A stretch of DNA of 16,330 nucleotides, taken from an uncultured delta proteobacterium. GTDB lineage: Bacteria; RBG-13-61-14; DRUE01. Position numbers and translations under genes: made by a program. Positions 7,353 to 15,555 of this stretch are shown piece after piece. The stretch's first letter is position 1; every line of letters begins with the position of its first letter. The stretch is from positions 1 through 16,330 of the forward strand of contig CAIYYW010000107.1 of assembly GCA_903930515.1 (NCBI GenBank), written 5' to 3'. The notes under the pieces were generated by a model. It did no database searches and was not told the DNA's origin. It worked only from the letters and a program-made list of their open reading frames with translations.

Positions 7353-7390
7353 AAAACTTAACTAAAGAAGCGATGGAAGAGGTCTAAGAA

Positions 7391-9094
7391 ATGGCCGAAA
7401 AAATCGGGGAACTGTTAGTTCGGGAAAACCTGATCACGCCGGTTCAGCTCCAGAAGGCCTTGGAGGAGCAGAAACGGATCGGGGGCCGGCTGGGCGCCAA
7501 CCTGTGCAAGCTGGGCTTCCTCAAGGAGGAACAATTAACCGAGTTCCTGAGCAAACAGTACGGGGTTCCCGCGGTCAACCTCAAGGAATTTGAGATTGAT
7601 CCGGAGGTGATCAAGCTGATCCCGGAAGAAGTGGCGCGCAAGCATTTGGCGATCCCGGTCAACCGCGCCGGGAGCACCCTGATCGTGGGGATGGCGGACC
7701 CGAGCAATATTTTCGCGATGGACGACATCAAGTTTCTGACCGGGTACAATGTGGAAGTGGTGGTTGCTCCGGAGAACGCGGTGAAGGAGGCGATTGAGAA
7801 ATATTACCAGGGCTCCGGGGATAATATGGAAGAAGTCCTGGGGAATATGGAAGATATTGACATCGAGCTGGGGGGTGATGAAGAGGAAGTCAATTTAAAT
7901 GACTTGGCGAAGGCGAGCGAGGAAGCCCCGGTGATCAAGCTGGTGAATCTGATCTTGACCGACGCGATCAAGAAGCACGCCAGCGATATCCACATCGAGC
8001 CTTATGAAAAGACCTTCCGCTGCCGGTACCGGGTTGACGGGATTCTATATGAAGTCCTGAAGCCTCCGATGAAGATGAGGAACGCGATTACCAGCCGGAT
8101 CAAGATTATGAGCGGGATGGACATTGCCGAGCGGAGGCTGCCGCAGGACGGCCGGATCAAGATCAAGCTGGGCAAGGACAAGGAAATGGACTACCGAGTG
8201 TCGGTGGTGCCGACCCTGTTCGGGGAAAAAGTGGTTCTGCGTCTGTTGGACAAATCCAACTTGCAACTGGATATGACCAAGCTCGGGTTTGATGAAATTC
8301 AAATCAAGCTGTTCAAAGAAGCCATCGACCGGCCCTACGGGATGGTGCTGGTGACCGGGCCGACCGGGAGCGGCAAGACCACCACCTTGTATTCGGCGCT
8401 GAGCGAATTGAACAAGCCGGAGGTGAATGTCTGCACCGCGGAAGACCCGGTGGAATATAACCTGATGGGGATCAACCAGGTGCAGATGCACGAAGAGATT
8501 GGGCTCAACTTCGCCGCGACATTGCGGTCCTTCCTCCGGCAAGACCCCGACATCATCCTGGTGGGAGAAATCCGCGATTTTGAAACCGCGGAAATCGCGG
8601 TGAAAGCCGCTCTCACCGGCCACTTGGTTCTTTCCACCCTCCATACCAATGACGCTCCCAGCACGGTGAACCGCCTCCTGAATATGGGCGTGGAGCCGTT
8701 TTTGGTCGCCAGTTCCGTGAACCTGATCCTGGCGCAAAGACTGGTGCGCAAGGTCTGCCCGGAATGCAAGGAGCCGGTTGAATTCCCGGTCACGGGCCTG
8801 GAGGAAATGGGAATGAGCAAGGAACTGGCCAAGGATACGGTGGTTTATAAAGGCAAAGGTTGTTTCAATTGCAGCGAGACCGGGTACAAGGGACGGCTCG
8901 CGGTTTACGAGGTGATGATGTTGTTCGAGGAGCTCAAGGATTTAATCCTGAACGGCGCCAGCGCCGTTGAGTTGAAAAAGGAAGGGATCCGGCTGGGGAT
9001 GAAGACGATGAGGATGAGTGGTCTGGAAAAAATCCGGGCGGGGATTACCACTCCCGATGAAGTCGGGAGAGTCACCGCGTCGGATTTCCAATAA
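7391..9094 (+). CDS. pilB: Type IV pilus extension ATPase PilB
   Basis: The 567-residue product is a GspE/PilB-type secretion ATPase, the cytoplasmic hexamer that powers pilus assembly. Residues 4-56 form two 24-residue MshEN-like motifs (KIGELLVREN... and RLGANLCKLGFL...) separated by exactly five residues, the arrangement known to bind cyclic-di-GMP. A linker rich in acidic residues (about 140-178) follows. The ATPase core has Walker A GPTGSGKT (323-330), an Asp-box near AEDPVEYN (350-357), Walker B DIILVGEIRD (387-396) and a His-box TGHLVLSTLHTND (409-421). A zinc tetracysteine is present at C456, C459, C491 and C494, typical of PilB and GspE but not PilT. It is the first gene of the pil operon; the ribosome-binding site is a modest GAGGT. 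Nothing is missing, so it should be functional. Confidence 0.97.
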   Translation: MAEKIGELLVRENLITPVQLQKALEEQKRIGGRLGANLCKLGFLKEEQLTEFLSKQYGVPAVNLKEFEIDPEVIKLIPEEVARKHLAIPVNRAGSTLIVGMADPSNIFAMDDIKFLTGYNVEVVVAPENAVKEAIEKYYQGSGDNMEEVLGNMEDIDIELGGDEEEVNLNDLAKASEEAPVIKLVNLILTDAIKKHASDIHIEPYEKTFRCRYRVDGILYEVLKPPMKMRNAITSRIKIMSGMDIAERRLPQDGRIKIKLGKDKEMDYRVSVVPTLFGEKVVLRLLDKSNLQLDMTKLGFDEIQIKLFKEAIDRPYGMVLVTGPTGSGKTTTLYSALSELNKPEVNVCTAEDPVEYNLMGINQVQMHEEIGLNFAATLRSFLRQDPDIILVGEIRDFETAEIAVKAALTGHLVLSTLHTNDAPSTVNRLLNMGVEPFLVASSVNLILAQRLVRKVCPECKEPVEFPVTGLEEMGMSKELAKDTVVYKGKGCFNCSETGYKGRLAVYEVMMLFEELKDLILNGASAVELKKEGIRLGMKTMRMSGLEKIRAGITTPDEVGRVTASDFQ

Positions 9095-9117
9095 CCTAGG
9101 GATCCAGGAGGAAAAAT

Positions 9118-10224
9118 ATGGCGAATTTGCATCAGCTTCTGAAAGTGATGATTGAAAAAGGGGCCACCGACCTTCATGTTACCACCGGGTCTCCCCCCCA
9201 AATCCGGATTGACGGCAACTTGGTGCCCTTGAAAAGCCCGCCCTTGACCGCGCCGGAAACCAAGCAGCTTTGCTATTCCATCCTCACCGATTCTCAGAAG
9301 CAGAAGTTCGAGGAGAACTGGGAGTTGGACCTGAGCTTCGGCGTCAAAGGCTTGAGCCGGTTCCGGGCCAATGTCTTCATGCAAAGAGGCGCCGTGGCCG
9401 GATCTTTCCGGGCGATTCCGTTCCGAATTATGAGCTTTGAAGAATTAGGCATCCCGATCGTGGTGCAAGGCCTGTGCAACAGGCCCCGCGGACTGATGTT
9501 AGTCACCGGCCCCACCGGGTGCGGCAAAAGCACCACCCTGGCGGCGATGATTGATAAAATCAACATCGAACAGCCGCTCCATATCATCACCATTGAAGAC
9601 CCGATTGAATATCTTCATCAGCATAAGAAATGCCTGGTCAACCAGAGGGAAGTGGAAGCCGACACCAAGAGCTTCAAGGTCGCCCTGAAATACATCCTCC
9701 GGCAGGACCCGGATGTGGTGCTGGTCGGTGAAATGAGAGACTTGGAAACCGTAGAGGCCGCCTTGACCATCGCCGAGACCGGACACTTGGTGTTCGCCAC
9801 CCTCCATACCAATTCCGCGGTTGAAACCATCAACCGGGTCATTGATGTCTTCCCCGCTTACCAGCAGTCCCAGGTGCGCGCCCAACTCAGCTTCGTGCTG
9901 CAAGGAGTGCTGTGCCAGTCCCTGGTCCCCAAAGCCAGTGGGCGCGGACGGGTGCTGGCGATGGAGATTATGATCCCCAACCCCGCGATCCGGAACCTGA
10001 TCCGGGAGGACAAGATTCACCAGATTTATTCGGTAATGCAGGTGGGCCAGGAAACACACGGGATGCAAACCCTGAACCAGACGCTGACCGCGCTCTATGC
10101 GCGCCGGATGATTTCGCTTGAAGACGCGATGGGATATAGTTCGGATACGGAAGAAATAAAGATGCTGATTGAGCACGGAACGACCAGACCGATAGGAGGG
10201 ATGGCCCGACCCAGGCCGACCTAA
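9118..10224 (+). CDS. pilT: Type IV pilus retraction ATPase PilT
   Basis: The 368-residue product is a PilT-family ATPase that depolymerises the pilus and drives twitching and retraction. It has the short PAS-like N-terminal domain (GATDLHVTTGSPPQIRIDG, 15-33), Walker A GPTGCGKS (131-138), Asp-box IEDPIEYLHQH (159-169), Walker B DPDVVLVGEMRD (197-208) and His-box TGHLVFATLHTN (221-232). The PilT signature AIRNLIREDKIHQIYSVMQ (290-308) separates it from PilB, and no tetracysteine is present. The tail beyond about 345 (ending ARPRPT) is low in conserved features. It follows pilB by 23 bp with an AGGAGG ribosome-binding site 6 nt before the ATG, so it is in the same operon. PilT and the closely related PilU cannot be fully separated by eye; the signature favours PilT. 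Confidence 0.96.
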   Translation: MANLHQLLKVMIEKGATDLHVTTGSPPQIRIDGNLVPLKSPPLTAPETKQLCYSILTDSQKQKFEENWELDLSFGVKGLSRFRANVFMQRGAVAGSFRAIPFRIMSFEELGIPIVVQGLCNRPRGLMLVTGPTGCGKSTTLAAMIDKINIEQPLHIITIEDPIEYLHQHKKCLVNQREVEADTKSFKVALKYILRQDPDVVLVGEMRDLETVEAALTIAETGHLVFATLHTNSAVETINRVIDVFPAYQQSQVRAQLSFVLQGVLCQSLVPKASGRGRVLAMEIMIPNPAIRNLIREDKIHQIYSVMQVGQETHGMQTLNQTLTALYARRMISLEDAMGYSSDTEEIKMLIEHGTTRPIGGMARPRPT

Positions 10225-10256
10225 AGTGAGAAGCTGATTAAACCAGGAGGTGGAAA

Positions 10257-11489
10257 ATGCCAAAATTCGCGTGGGAAGGAAAAACGACCGGGGGCAAAAG
10301 CATTAAAGGGGTAATGGATGCTCCCAATATTGACTCGGTAGTGAGCCAGCTCCGGAAGCAGAACATTTCTCCGGTAACCGAGGCGATCAAGGAAAAAAAG
10401 GGGCTGGATCTAAGCAACATCAGCTTCTCCATCGGAACCGGGGTGAGCGAGAAGGATCTGACTATTTTCACCAGACAATTCGCGACGATGATTGATGCGG
10501 GCTTGCCCCTGGTCCAATGCCTGGACATCCTGGCCAAGGAGTCTCCCAATATGTCCTTGCGCAAAATCCTCAATTCCGTGAAGGAATCGGTGGAAGCCGG
10601 CACCACCCTGGCGGAGGCGATGAAGAAACACCCGAAGGTTTTTAGTGATCTTTATGTCAATATGGTGGCGGCCGGGGAAGTGGGCGGTATTTTAGACACG
10701 GTCTTGAACCGGCTGGCGGTGACCATTGAAAAAGCCGCAGCCCTGAAGCGGCAGATCAAGAGCGCGATGATCTACCCCCTGATCACCCTGACCGTCGCGG
10801 TCGCGGTGGTGGCGGTCCTGATGATCTTCGTGATTCCCCAGTTTGGCGCACTGTTCAAGGATATGGGAGCGCAACTGCCGGCCCTGACCCTGTACGTGAT
10901 GAATATAAGCAACTGGATCGCCAATGTCTCTCACCTGCTGATTATGGGAGTAAGCATCGCCGCGGTGATCGTCGGCAAGATCGCCATGGACAGGAACCCC
11001 AAAACCCAGATGCTCCTCCATAGATTCTATATCTGGCTCCCGGCCTTGGGCGATGTGATCCGGAAGAGCGCCGTGGCCAGCTTCACCCGCATCCTGGGAA
11101 CCCTGATCTCCAGCGGCGTGCCGATTATGGACGGCCTGGACATCGTGGCCAGAGTGGCCGGCAACCGGGTGGTGGAGGCGGAACTGAAAAGGGTCAAACA
11201 GGCGATTAGCGAAGGAAAAACTTTATCGGAGCCTCTGAGGCAAAGCAAGGTGTTTCCGCCGATGGTGGTGCAGATGATCGGAGTCGGAGAACAAACCGGC
11301 GCCCTCGACGCCATGCTTCAGAAGATCGCCGACTTCTATGAGCAGGAAGTGGATGAATCGGTGGAAACCCTGACCGGACTTTTGGAGCCGGCGATTATGA
11401 TCTTCCTGGCCATAGTGGCGGGCGGAATCGTTATTTCAATGTATCTCCCGATCTTCTCGCTCGCCAATGCGGTTTCCGGAGGCGATTAG
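10257..11489 (+). CDS. pilC: Type IV pilus inner-membrane platform protein PilC
   Basis: The 410-residue product is a PilC/GspF-type polytopic protein that links the cytoplasmic ATPases to the growing pilus. Two copies of the T2SSF domain are visible, starting at FTRQFATMIDAGLPLVQCLD (71-90) and at FTRILGTLISSGVPIMDGLD (276-295); the second repeats the pattern with a GEQTGALDAML element (344-354) that matches GEVGGILDTVL (140-150) in the first. Membrane segments lie at about 169-195, 222-242 and 374-400, the usual topology. Length is typical. It follows pilT by 32 bp with an AGGAGG ribosome-binding site and precedes pilS by 14 bp, so it is mid-operon. Confidence 0.96.
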   Translation: MPKFAWEGKTTGGKSIKGVMDAPNIDSVVSQLRKQNISPVTEAIKEKKGLDLSNISFSIGTGVSEKDLTIFTRQFATMIDAGLPLVQCLDILAKESPNMSLRKILNSVKESVEAGTTLAEAMKKHPKVFSDLYVNMVAAGEVGGILDTVLNRLAVTIEKAAALKRQIKSAMIYPLITLTVAVAVVAVLMIFVIPQFGALFKDMGAQLPALTLYVMNISNWIANVSHLLIMGVSIAAVIVGKIAMDRNPKTQMLLHRFYIWLPALGDVIRKSAVASFTRILGTLISSGVPIMDGLDIVARVAGNRVVEAELKRVKQAISEGKTLSEPLRQSKVFPPMVVQMIGVGEQTGALDAMLQKIADFYEQEVDESVETLTGLLEPAIMIFLAIVAGGIVISMYLPIFSLANAVSGGD

Positions 11490-11503
11490 GCTAAGGCAGA
11501 TGC

Positions 11504-13177
11504 ATGAACCCGGAATCCCGGAGAGATTTGCCGGAGGCTGATCTTCTCGCCCGGCTCAAGTGGATCCTCTTCTTCAGACTGATCATCGTCTCGATCCTGT
11601 TCGTGTCCATCATCGGGTTCCATCTGCGCGAAAGCCGCGCCTTTCTGATCCCCAACCTGATCGTGCTTTATTTCGGGATCGGCTTCTCTTACTTCTTCAC
11701 CCTGCTTTCCCTGCTCGCCCTGTTCCGGATCAGGCATCTCCGATTATTCAGTTACCTCCAGTCCGGATGGGAAGTCGTGTTCGCCACCGTCCTGATCTAT
11801 ATCACCGGGATCTGGGACAGCCCCTTCGGATTCCTCTACCTGCTCGCCATCATCAGCGCCAGCATCCTGCTTTCGGGCAAAGGCGCCTTCTTCTCCGCGG
11901 TATCCTGCAGCCTTTTTTACGGCTTGCAAATTTTCGGGGTCAAATACGGATGGATCCCCTCTTTTTTTCCCCCGGACTCCCAGCTCAACTCCATTGAACT
12001 GGTCCGGAATTTCTTTTATTACCTCTGCTTCTTTTACGCCACCGCGGCCGGAGCCGGATATGTCGCGGAACAACTCCGCAAAACCAGCCAGCAATTGACC
12101 GAAGCCCGGATCGGCCTGGACCGGCTGGAAGTCCTGAACGAGGCCATCGTCCATTCCATCCGCTCCGGCCTGATCACTTTCAACCCCGCGGGAAAAATTA
12201 TTTTTGCCAACCGGTCCGCGGAGGACATTTTTGGAAAACCGGTCAGCGATTTGAGCGGGAAAGCCATCGAAGAACTTTTTCCCGCGGAGCCGCGCCGTAA
12301 ACTGCTGGAAGCCAAAGAGTTGGGGGCCCGGATCAAATTGACCTATGACAATTTCCAGGGGCAGGAACTGATCCTGGAATGCTTCTGGCAAAAGCTGCAA
12401 GCCCCCGCGGGACAATCCTTGGGCGAACTCCTGGTGATCTCGGACATCACCGACCTGGAGCGGATGGAAGAGCGGCTCCGGGTCGCGGACCGGCTCGCAG
12501 CCGTGGGCATGCTCGCCTCCGGCATCGCCCACGAAGTCCGGAACCCGCTCGGCGCCATCAGCGGGTCCATCGAGCTCCTGAAAAGAGAAACCGATCAGAC
12601 CGGCCCGGACGCGCATTTGATGGGGATCGTGCTCAGCGAGACCGACCGGCTCAATCAACTGATTACGGATTTTCTCCTTTTTGCACGGCCCACTCCCAAA
12701 ACCATCGAGCCGATCCGAGTCGCCGATTTCTTTCGCAACCTGCTCACAATGGCCCAGACCCGCAGCCGCAAGGTGGAATTGGTTTTGGACACGGAACCTG
12801 ATATGATTATCAACTCGGATCCCAGGCTGTTGGACCAAATCTTCTGGAACCTGGTCAATAACGCCCTGGACGCAATGCCGGAGGGAGGGAGACTGACGAT
12901 CAAGGGAGGAAAAGAAAACCGCGCGAACCGATCCGGAATCTGGCTCCTGTTCTCGGATACCGGGATCGGGGTGCCGCCGGAAAATCTGGATCGGATCTTT
13001 GATCCCTTCTTCACCACCAAGGATCACGGCACCGGCTTGGGCCTGAGCACCACCTGGAGGATTCTGGAAGAGTTGCAGGGAGAGATTCAGGTGAAAAGCC
13101 GGCCCGGAGCGGGAGCGGATTTCCGGATTTGGCTTCCGACGGAATATCAATCGAAGGCGGAAGGAGGACCGGCATGA
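11504..13177 (+). CDS. pilS: Membrane sensor histidine kinase PilS
   Basis: The 557-residue product is a PilS-type kinase. The N-terminal 190 residues hold about six hydrophobic membrane segments (roughly 20-38, 49-74, 87-103, 108-125, 128-148, 166-188), as in characterised PilS. A PAS domain follows (about 207-315, with LNEAIVHSIRSGLITFNPAG). The phosphoacceptor is H343 in SGIAHEVRNPLG, and the ATPase domain has N-box WNLVNNALDAM (448-458), G1 DTGIGVP (485-491), F-box FDPFFTTK (499-506) and G2 GTGLGL (509-514). All key residues are present. In characterised systems PilS senses pilin in the membrane and phosphorylates PilR. Its stop codon overlaps the pilR start (ATGA), so the pair is translationally coupled. 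The ATG has a modest AAGG ribosome-binding site. Confidence 0.92.
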   Translation: MNPESRRDLPEADLLARLKWILFFRLIIVSILFVSIIGFHLRESRAFLIPNLIVLYFGIGFSYFFTLLSLLALFRIRHLRLFSYLQSGWEVVFATVLIYITGIWDSPFGFLYLLAIISASILLSGKGAFFSAVSCSLFYGLQIFGVKYGWIPSFFPPDSQLNSIELVRNFFYYLCFFYATAAGAGYVAEQLRKTSQQLTEARIGLDRLEVLNEAIVHSIRSGLITFNPAGKIIFANRSAEDIFGKPVSDLSGKAIEELFPAEPRRKLLEAKELGARIKLTYDNFQGQELILECFWQKLQAPAGQSLGELLVISDITDLERMEERLRVADRLAAVGMLASGIAHEVRNPLGAISGSIELLKRETDQTGPDAHLMGIVLSETDRLNQLITDFLLFARPTPKTIEPIRVADFFRNLLTMAQTRSRKVELVLDTEPDMIINSDPRLLDQIFWNLVNNALDAMPEGGRLTIKGGKENRANRSGIWLLFSDTGIGVPPENLDRIFDPFFTTKDHGTGLGLSTTWRILEELQGEIQVKSRPGAGADFRIWLPTEYQSKAEGGPA

Positions 13178-14604
13178 CCGAAGAGCAGGTGCTGGTGGTG
13201 GATGACGAGACGGGGATGCGCGAGTTCCTTAAAATTATGCTCGAGAAAATGGGGTACCAAGCCGAGGCCGCGGATTCCGGCGAGACGGCGATCCAAAGGC
13301 TGGAGCAAGGCCGGTTTAACCTGGTGATTTGCGACCTGAAGATGCCCCGGGTGAGCGGGATGGAAGTGTTGCGCCGGAGCAAGGAGATCAACCCGGAGGC
13401 CCCGGTGATTATGATCACGGCCTTCGGGAGCGCGGAGAGCGCGGTGGAGGCGATGAAACTGGGGGCTTATGATTACATCTCCAAGCCCTTCAAGGTGGAC
13501 GAGATTCAACTGGTAATCCAAAAGGCCCTGGAAAAGGCGCGGCTGGTGGAGGAGAATATCCAGCTCAAGCGCGAGTTGAAAAATAAATACGGGTTCCACA
13601 ACCTGATCGGACTGAGTGAGCCGATGCGGAAAATTTACGAGATGATCCGGCAGGTGGCTCCCTCCAAAAGCAATATCCTGATCTCCGGCGAAAGCGGCAC
13701 AGGAAAGGAACTGGTGGCCAAGGCCATCCATTATAACAGCCCCCGGAGAAACTATCCCCTCTTGACCGTCAATTGCGCCTCCATCCCGGAAAGCCTCTTG
13801 GAGAGTGAACTGTTCGGACACACCCGGGGAGCTTTCACCGGCGCCTACCAGAGCAAGCGCGGGGTGTTCGAGTTGGCCGATTCGGGAACCATCTTCCTCG
13901 ATGAGATAGCCGAAATGGCCCCTTCCCTCCAGGCCAAACTGCTCAGGGTGATCGAAGACCGGAGCTTCCGCAAAGTCGGGGGCGAGCAGGAACTCAAAGT
14001 GGATGTCCGGATCATCGCCGCCACCAACCGCGACCCGGAAAAAGAAATCGCGGCCGGAAAATTCCGAGATGATTTGTATTACCGGCTGAATGTGATCCGG
14101 ATTCATCTGCCCCTGCTCCGGGAGCGCAAGGAAGACATTCCGATTTTGGCTCAGCATTTTCTGGAAAAATACACGCGCGAACTGGATAAGCCGATCCGGA
14201 AAATCTCCGATGAGGTGGAACAGATTTTTATGAAATACCCGTGGCCCGGGAATGTGCGGGAGCTGCAAAATGTAATTGAGCGGGCGGTCAGCCTGGAAGG
14301 CACCGAAGTGATTTTGCCCGAGAGCATTCCGGAAAAAGTCCGCTACCCGGAAGTCCGGCTGGAGTTGGCTTCCGGCATCCACCTGCCCCCCCAGGGGATT
14401 GACCTGGAAAAAACCCTCCAAGACCTGGAGTGCAAGCTGATCAAAGAGGCCTTGGCGGAAACCAGAGGGGTCAAGGTCAAGGCCGCGGAACTGCTGGGCC
14501 TGTCCTTCCGATCCTTCCGCTACCGGGTGACCAAGCTCGGGGTTGCCAAAGAACTCGGGATGGAAGAAGAAGAGCCGGGGCCAAATAATAGCGAGGAGGA
14601 TTGA
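13174..14604 (+). CDS. pilR: Sigma-54-dependent response regulator PilR
   Basis: The chosen ATG (13174) overlaps the pilS stop and has AAGGAGG upstream; an in-frame ATG at 13129 lies inside pilS and is rejected. The 476-residue product has a receiver domain (D10, D11, phosphoacceptor D54, T82, K104), then an AAA+ sigma-54 activation domain with Walker A GESGTGKE (172-179), the sigma-54-contacting GAFTGA loop (219-224), Walker B TIFLDE (239-244), and arginine-finger region FRDDLYYRLN (297-306). A Fis-type helix-turn-helix lies at about 432-455 (KVKAAELLGLSFRSFRYRV). It should activate sigma-54 promoters when phosphorylated by PilS; the classic target is pilA, which is not in this window. The end abuts the aminotransferase start. 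Naming it PilR rather than a generic NtrC-type regulator rests on the pil context and on pilS. Confidence 0.92.
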   Translation: MTEEQVLVVDDETGMREFLKIMLEKMGYQAEAADSGETAIQRLEQGRFNLVICDLKMPRVSGMEVLRRSKEINPEAPVIMITAFGSAESAVEAMKLGAYDYISKPFKVDEIQLVIQKALEKARLVEENIQLKRELKNKYGFHNLIGLSEPMRKIYEMIRQVAPSKSNILISGESGTGKELVAKAIHYNSPRRNYPLLTVNCASIPESLLESELFGHTRGAFTGAYQSKRGVFELADSGTIFLDEIAEMAPSLQAKLLRVIEDRSFRKVGGEQELKVDVRIIAATNRDPEKEIAAGKFRDDLYYRLNVIRIHLPLLRERKEDIPILAQHFLEKYTRELDKPIRKISDEVEQIFMKYPWPGNVRELQNVIERAVSLEGTEVILPESIPEKVRYPEVRLELASGIHLPPQGIDLEKTLQDLECKLIKEALAETRGVKVKAAELLGLSFRSFRYRVTKLGVAKELGMEEEEPGPNNSEED

Positions 14605-14605
14605 G

Positions 14606-15520
14606 TTGTTGAACCAAAGAAGAATCTGGATGGATGGGGAATTGCGTCCGTTCGGAGAGGCCAAAGTGCATTTGCTGAGCCAGTCGTTCGCGAGGGGCTC
14701 CGCGATTTTTGAAGTGATCAGCGTTTTTGCCGCAGATCAGGGCGCCGCGGTATTCCGTATTTCCGATCATCTGGACCGGCTCTCTGCCAGCGCCTCCGCC
14801 CTGATGATCAGGCTCCCCTTGTCCCGCGCCAAGATCCGGGCCGCAGTCCTTAAGACCGTCTCGGCCAACCAGGTGGATTTCGGGTTGGTCAAGTTGATCG
14901 CGTATTACTCCGGCTTCGGGCTGGAAGTGATCCCGACCGATCCCAAAGTCAGCTTCGCCGTGGCCGCATTCCAGTTCGGACGCGATTTGAGCCTGAGCAA
15001 GCTCGGCGAAGACCGCTTTGCCACCGTCGGCATCAGCAAGTGGCGCAAGCTGGATCCGGCCACCGTGCCGATTTTCGCCAAGGCCGCGGGCAACTACCTG
15101 AACCCGATGCTGGCCAAGCTGGAAATCAGATCTCGCGGGTTCAAGACCCCGATCCTGCTTGACACCAAAGGATCGGTGGCCGAAGGAGCCACCGAGAGCA
15201 TTTTTCTGGTCAGGAACAAAAAGGTCCTTACCCCGAAACTGGACAACATCCTCCCCGGTATCACCCGGCTCAGCATCCTGGAAATCTGCAAGCGCCTGGG
15301 GATTCCGGTTCAAGAGCAAAATCTGAAACTAAAAGATTTGCTCTCCTGCGACGAAGCCTTCTTCAGCTCCACCACCTGCAAGGTCTGGCCGATCAGCCGG
15401 ATTGAAAAACGCCGGTTGCCCGCCCCGGGTCCGGTAAGCGCGAGGCTCAAGGAATACTTTGACCAGATTCTCTCGGGACGAATAAAAGAATTCCGGCGCT
15501 GGCTGACTTATCTGGAATAG
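14606..15520 (+). CDS. Class IV (fold-type IV PLP) aminotransferase
   Basis: The likely start is TTG 14606, six bases after a GAGGAGG ribosome-binding site and one base after the pilR stop; TTG 14609 and ATG 14630 are alternatives. An upstream ATG at 14543 lies inside pilR. The 304-residue product belongs to the branched-chain/D-amino-acid aminotransferase family. Using this start, the PLP lysine is K159 in KAAGNYLNPMLAK, with Y164, phosphate-binding R58 (HLDRL) and E193 (VAEGATES), all matching E. coli IlvE positions. In the signature, S replaces the usual N after the glutamate (ESIF). The substrate-side loop SSTTCKVWP resembles the SSTTSEVTP of D-alanine aminotransferases, but with K for E. 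The substrate is therefore open: branched-chain acids, D-amino acids or aminodeoxychorismate. It is the last gene of the pil operon by position. Confidence 0.85.
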   Translation: MLNQRRIWMDGELRPFGEAKVHLLSQSFARGSAIFEVISVFAADQGAAVFRISDHLDRLSASASALMIRLPLSRAKIRAAVLKTVSANQVDFGLVKLIAYYSGFGLEVIPTDPKVSFAVAAFQFGRDLSLSKLGEDRFATVGISKWRKLDPATVPIFAKAAGNYLNPMLAKLEIRSRGFKTPILLDTKGSVAEGATESIFLVRNKKVLTPKLDNILPGITRLSILEICKRLGIPVQEQNLKLKDLLSCDEAFFSSTTCKVWPISRIEKRRLPAPGPVSARLKEYFDQILSGRIKEFRRWLTYLE

Positions 15521-15555
15521 GGGATGGCCTTTTTTTCACATTATCCGTTTTCAGT

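Noticed and set aside
7210-7390. Sigma-54 promoter in front of pilB
   Set aside because: No GG-N10-GC element resembling TGGCACG-N4-TTGCA was found by eye.
11744-13150. 468-codon open frame on the minus strand
   Set aside because: It is antisense to pilS, low in complexity (rich in Q, G and R), with no family motif or convincing ribosome-binding site.
13129-13173. Upstream ATG start for pilR
   Set aside because: It adds 15 non-family residues inside pilS; ATG 13174 has the AAGGAGG site and the ATGA overlap.
14543-14605. Upstream ATG start for the aminotransferase
   Set aside because: It would overlap pilR by 62 bp and add residues before the family start; the ribosome-binding site at 14593-14599 points to TTG 14606.
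13147-14664. 505-codon open frame on the minus strand
   Set aside because: It lies opposite pilR, has no recognisable domain and arises from GC-rich codon bias; pilR has all its catalytic motifs.
15521-15555. Terminator between the converging aminotransferase and dehydratase genes
   Set aside because: A seven-T run (15530-15536) is present but no stable hairpin precedes it on the plus strand.
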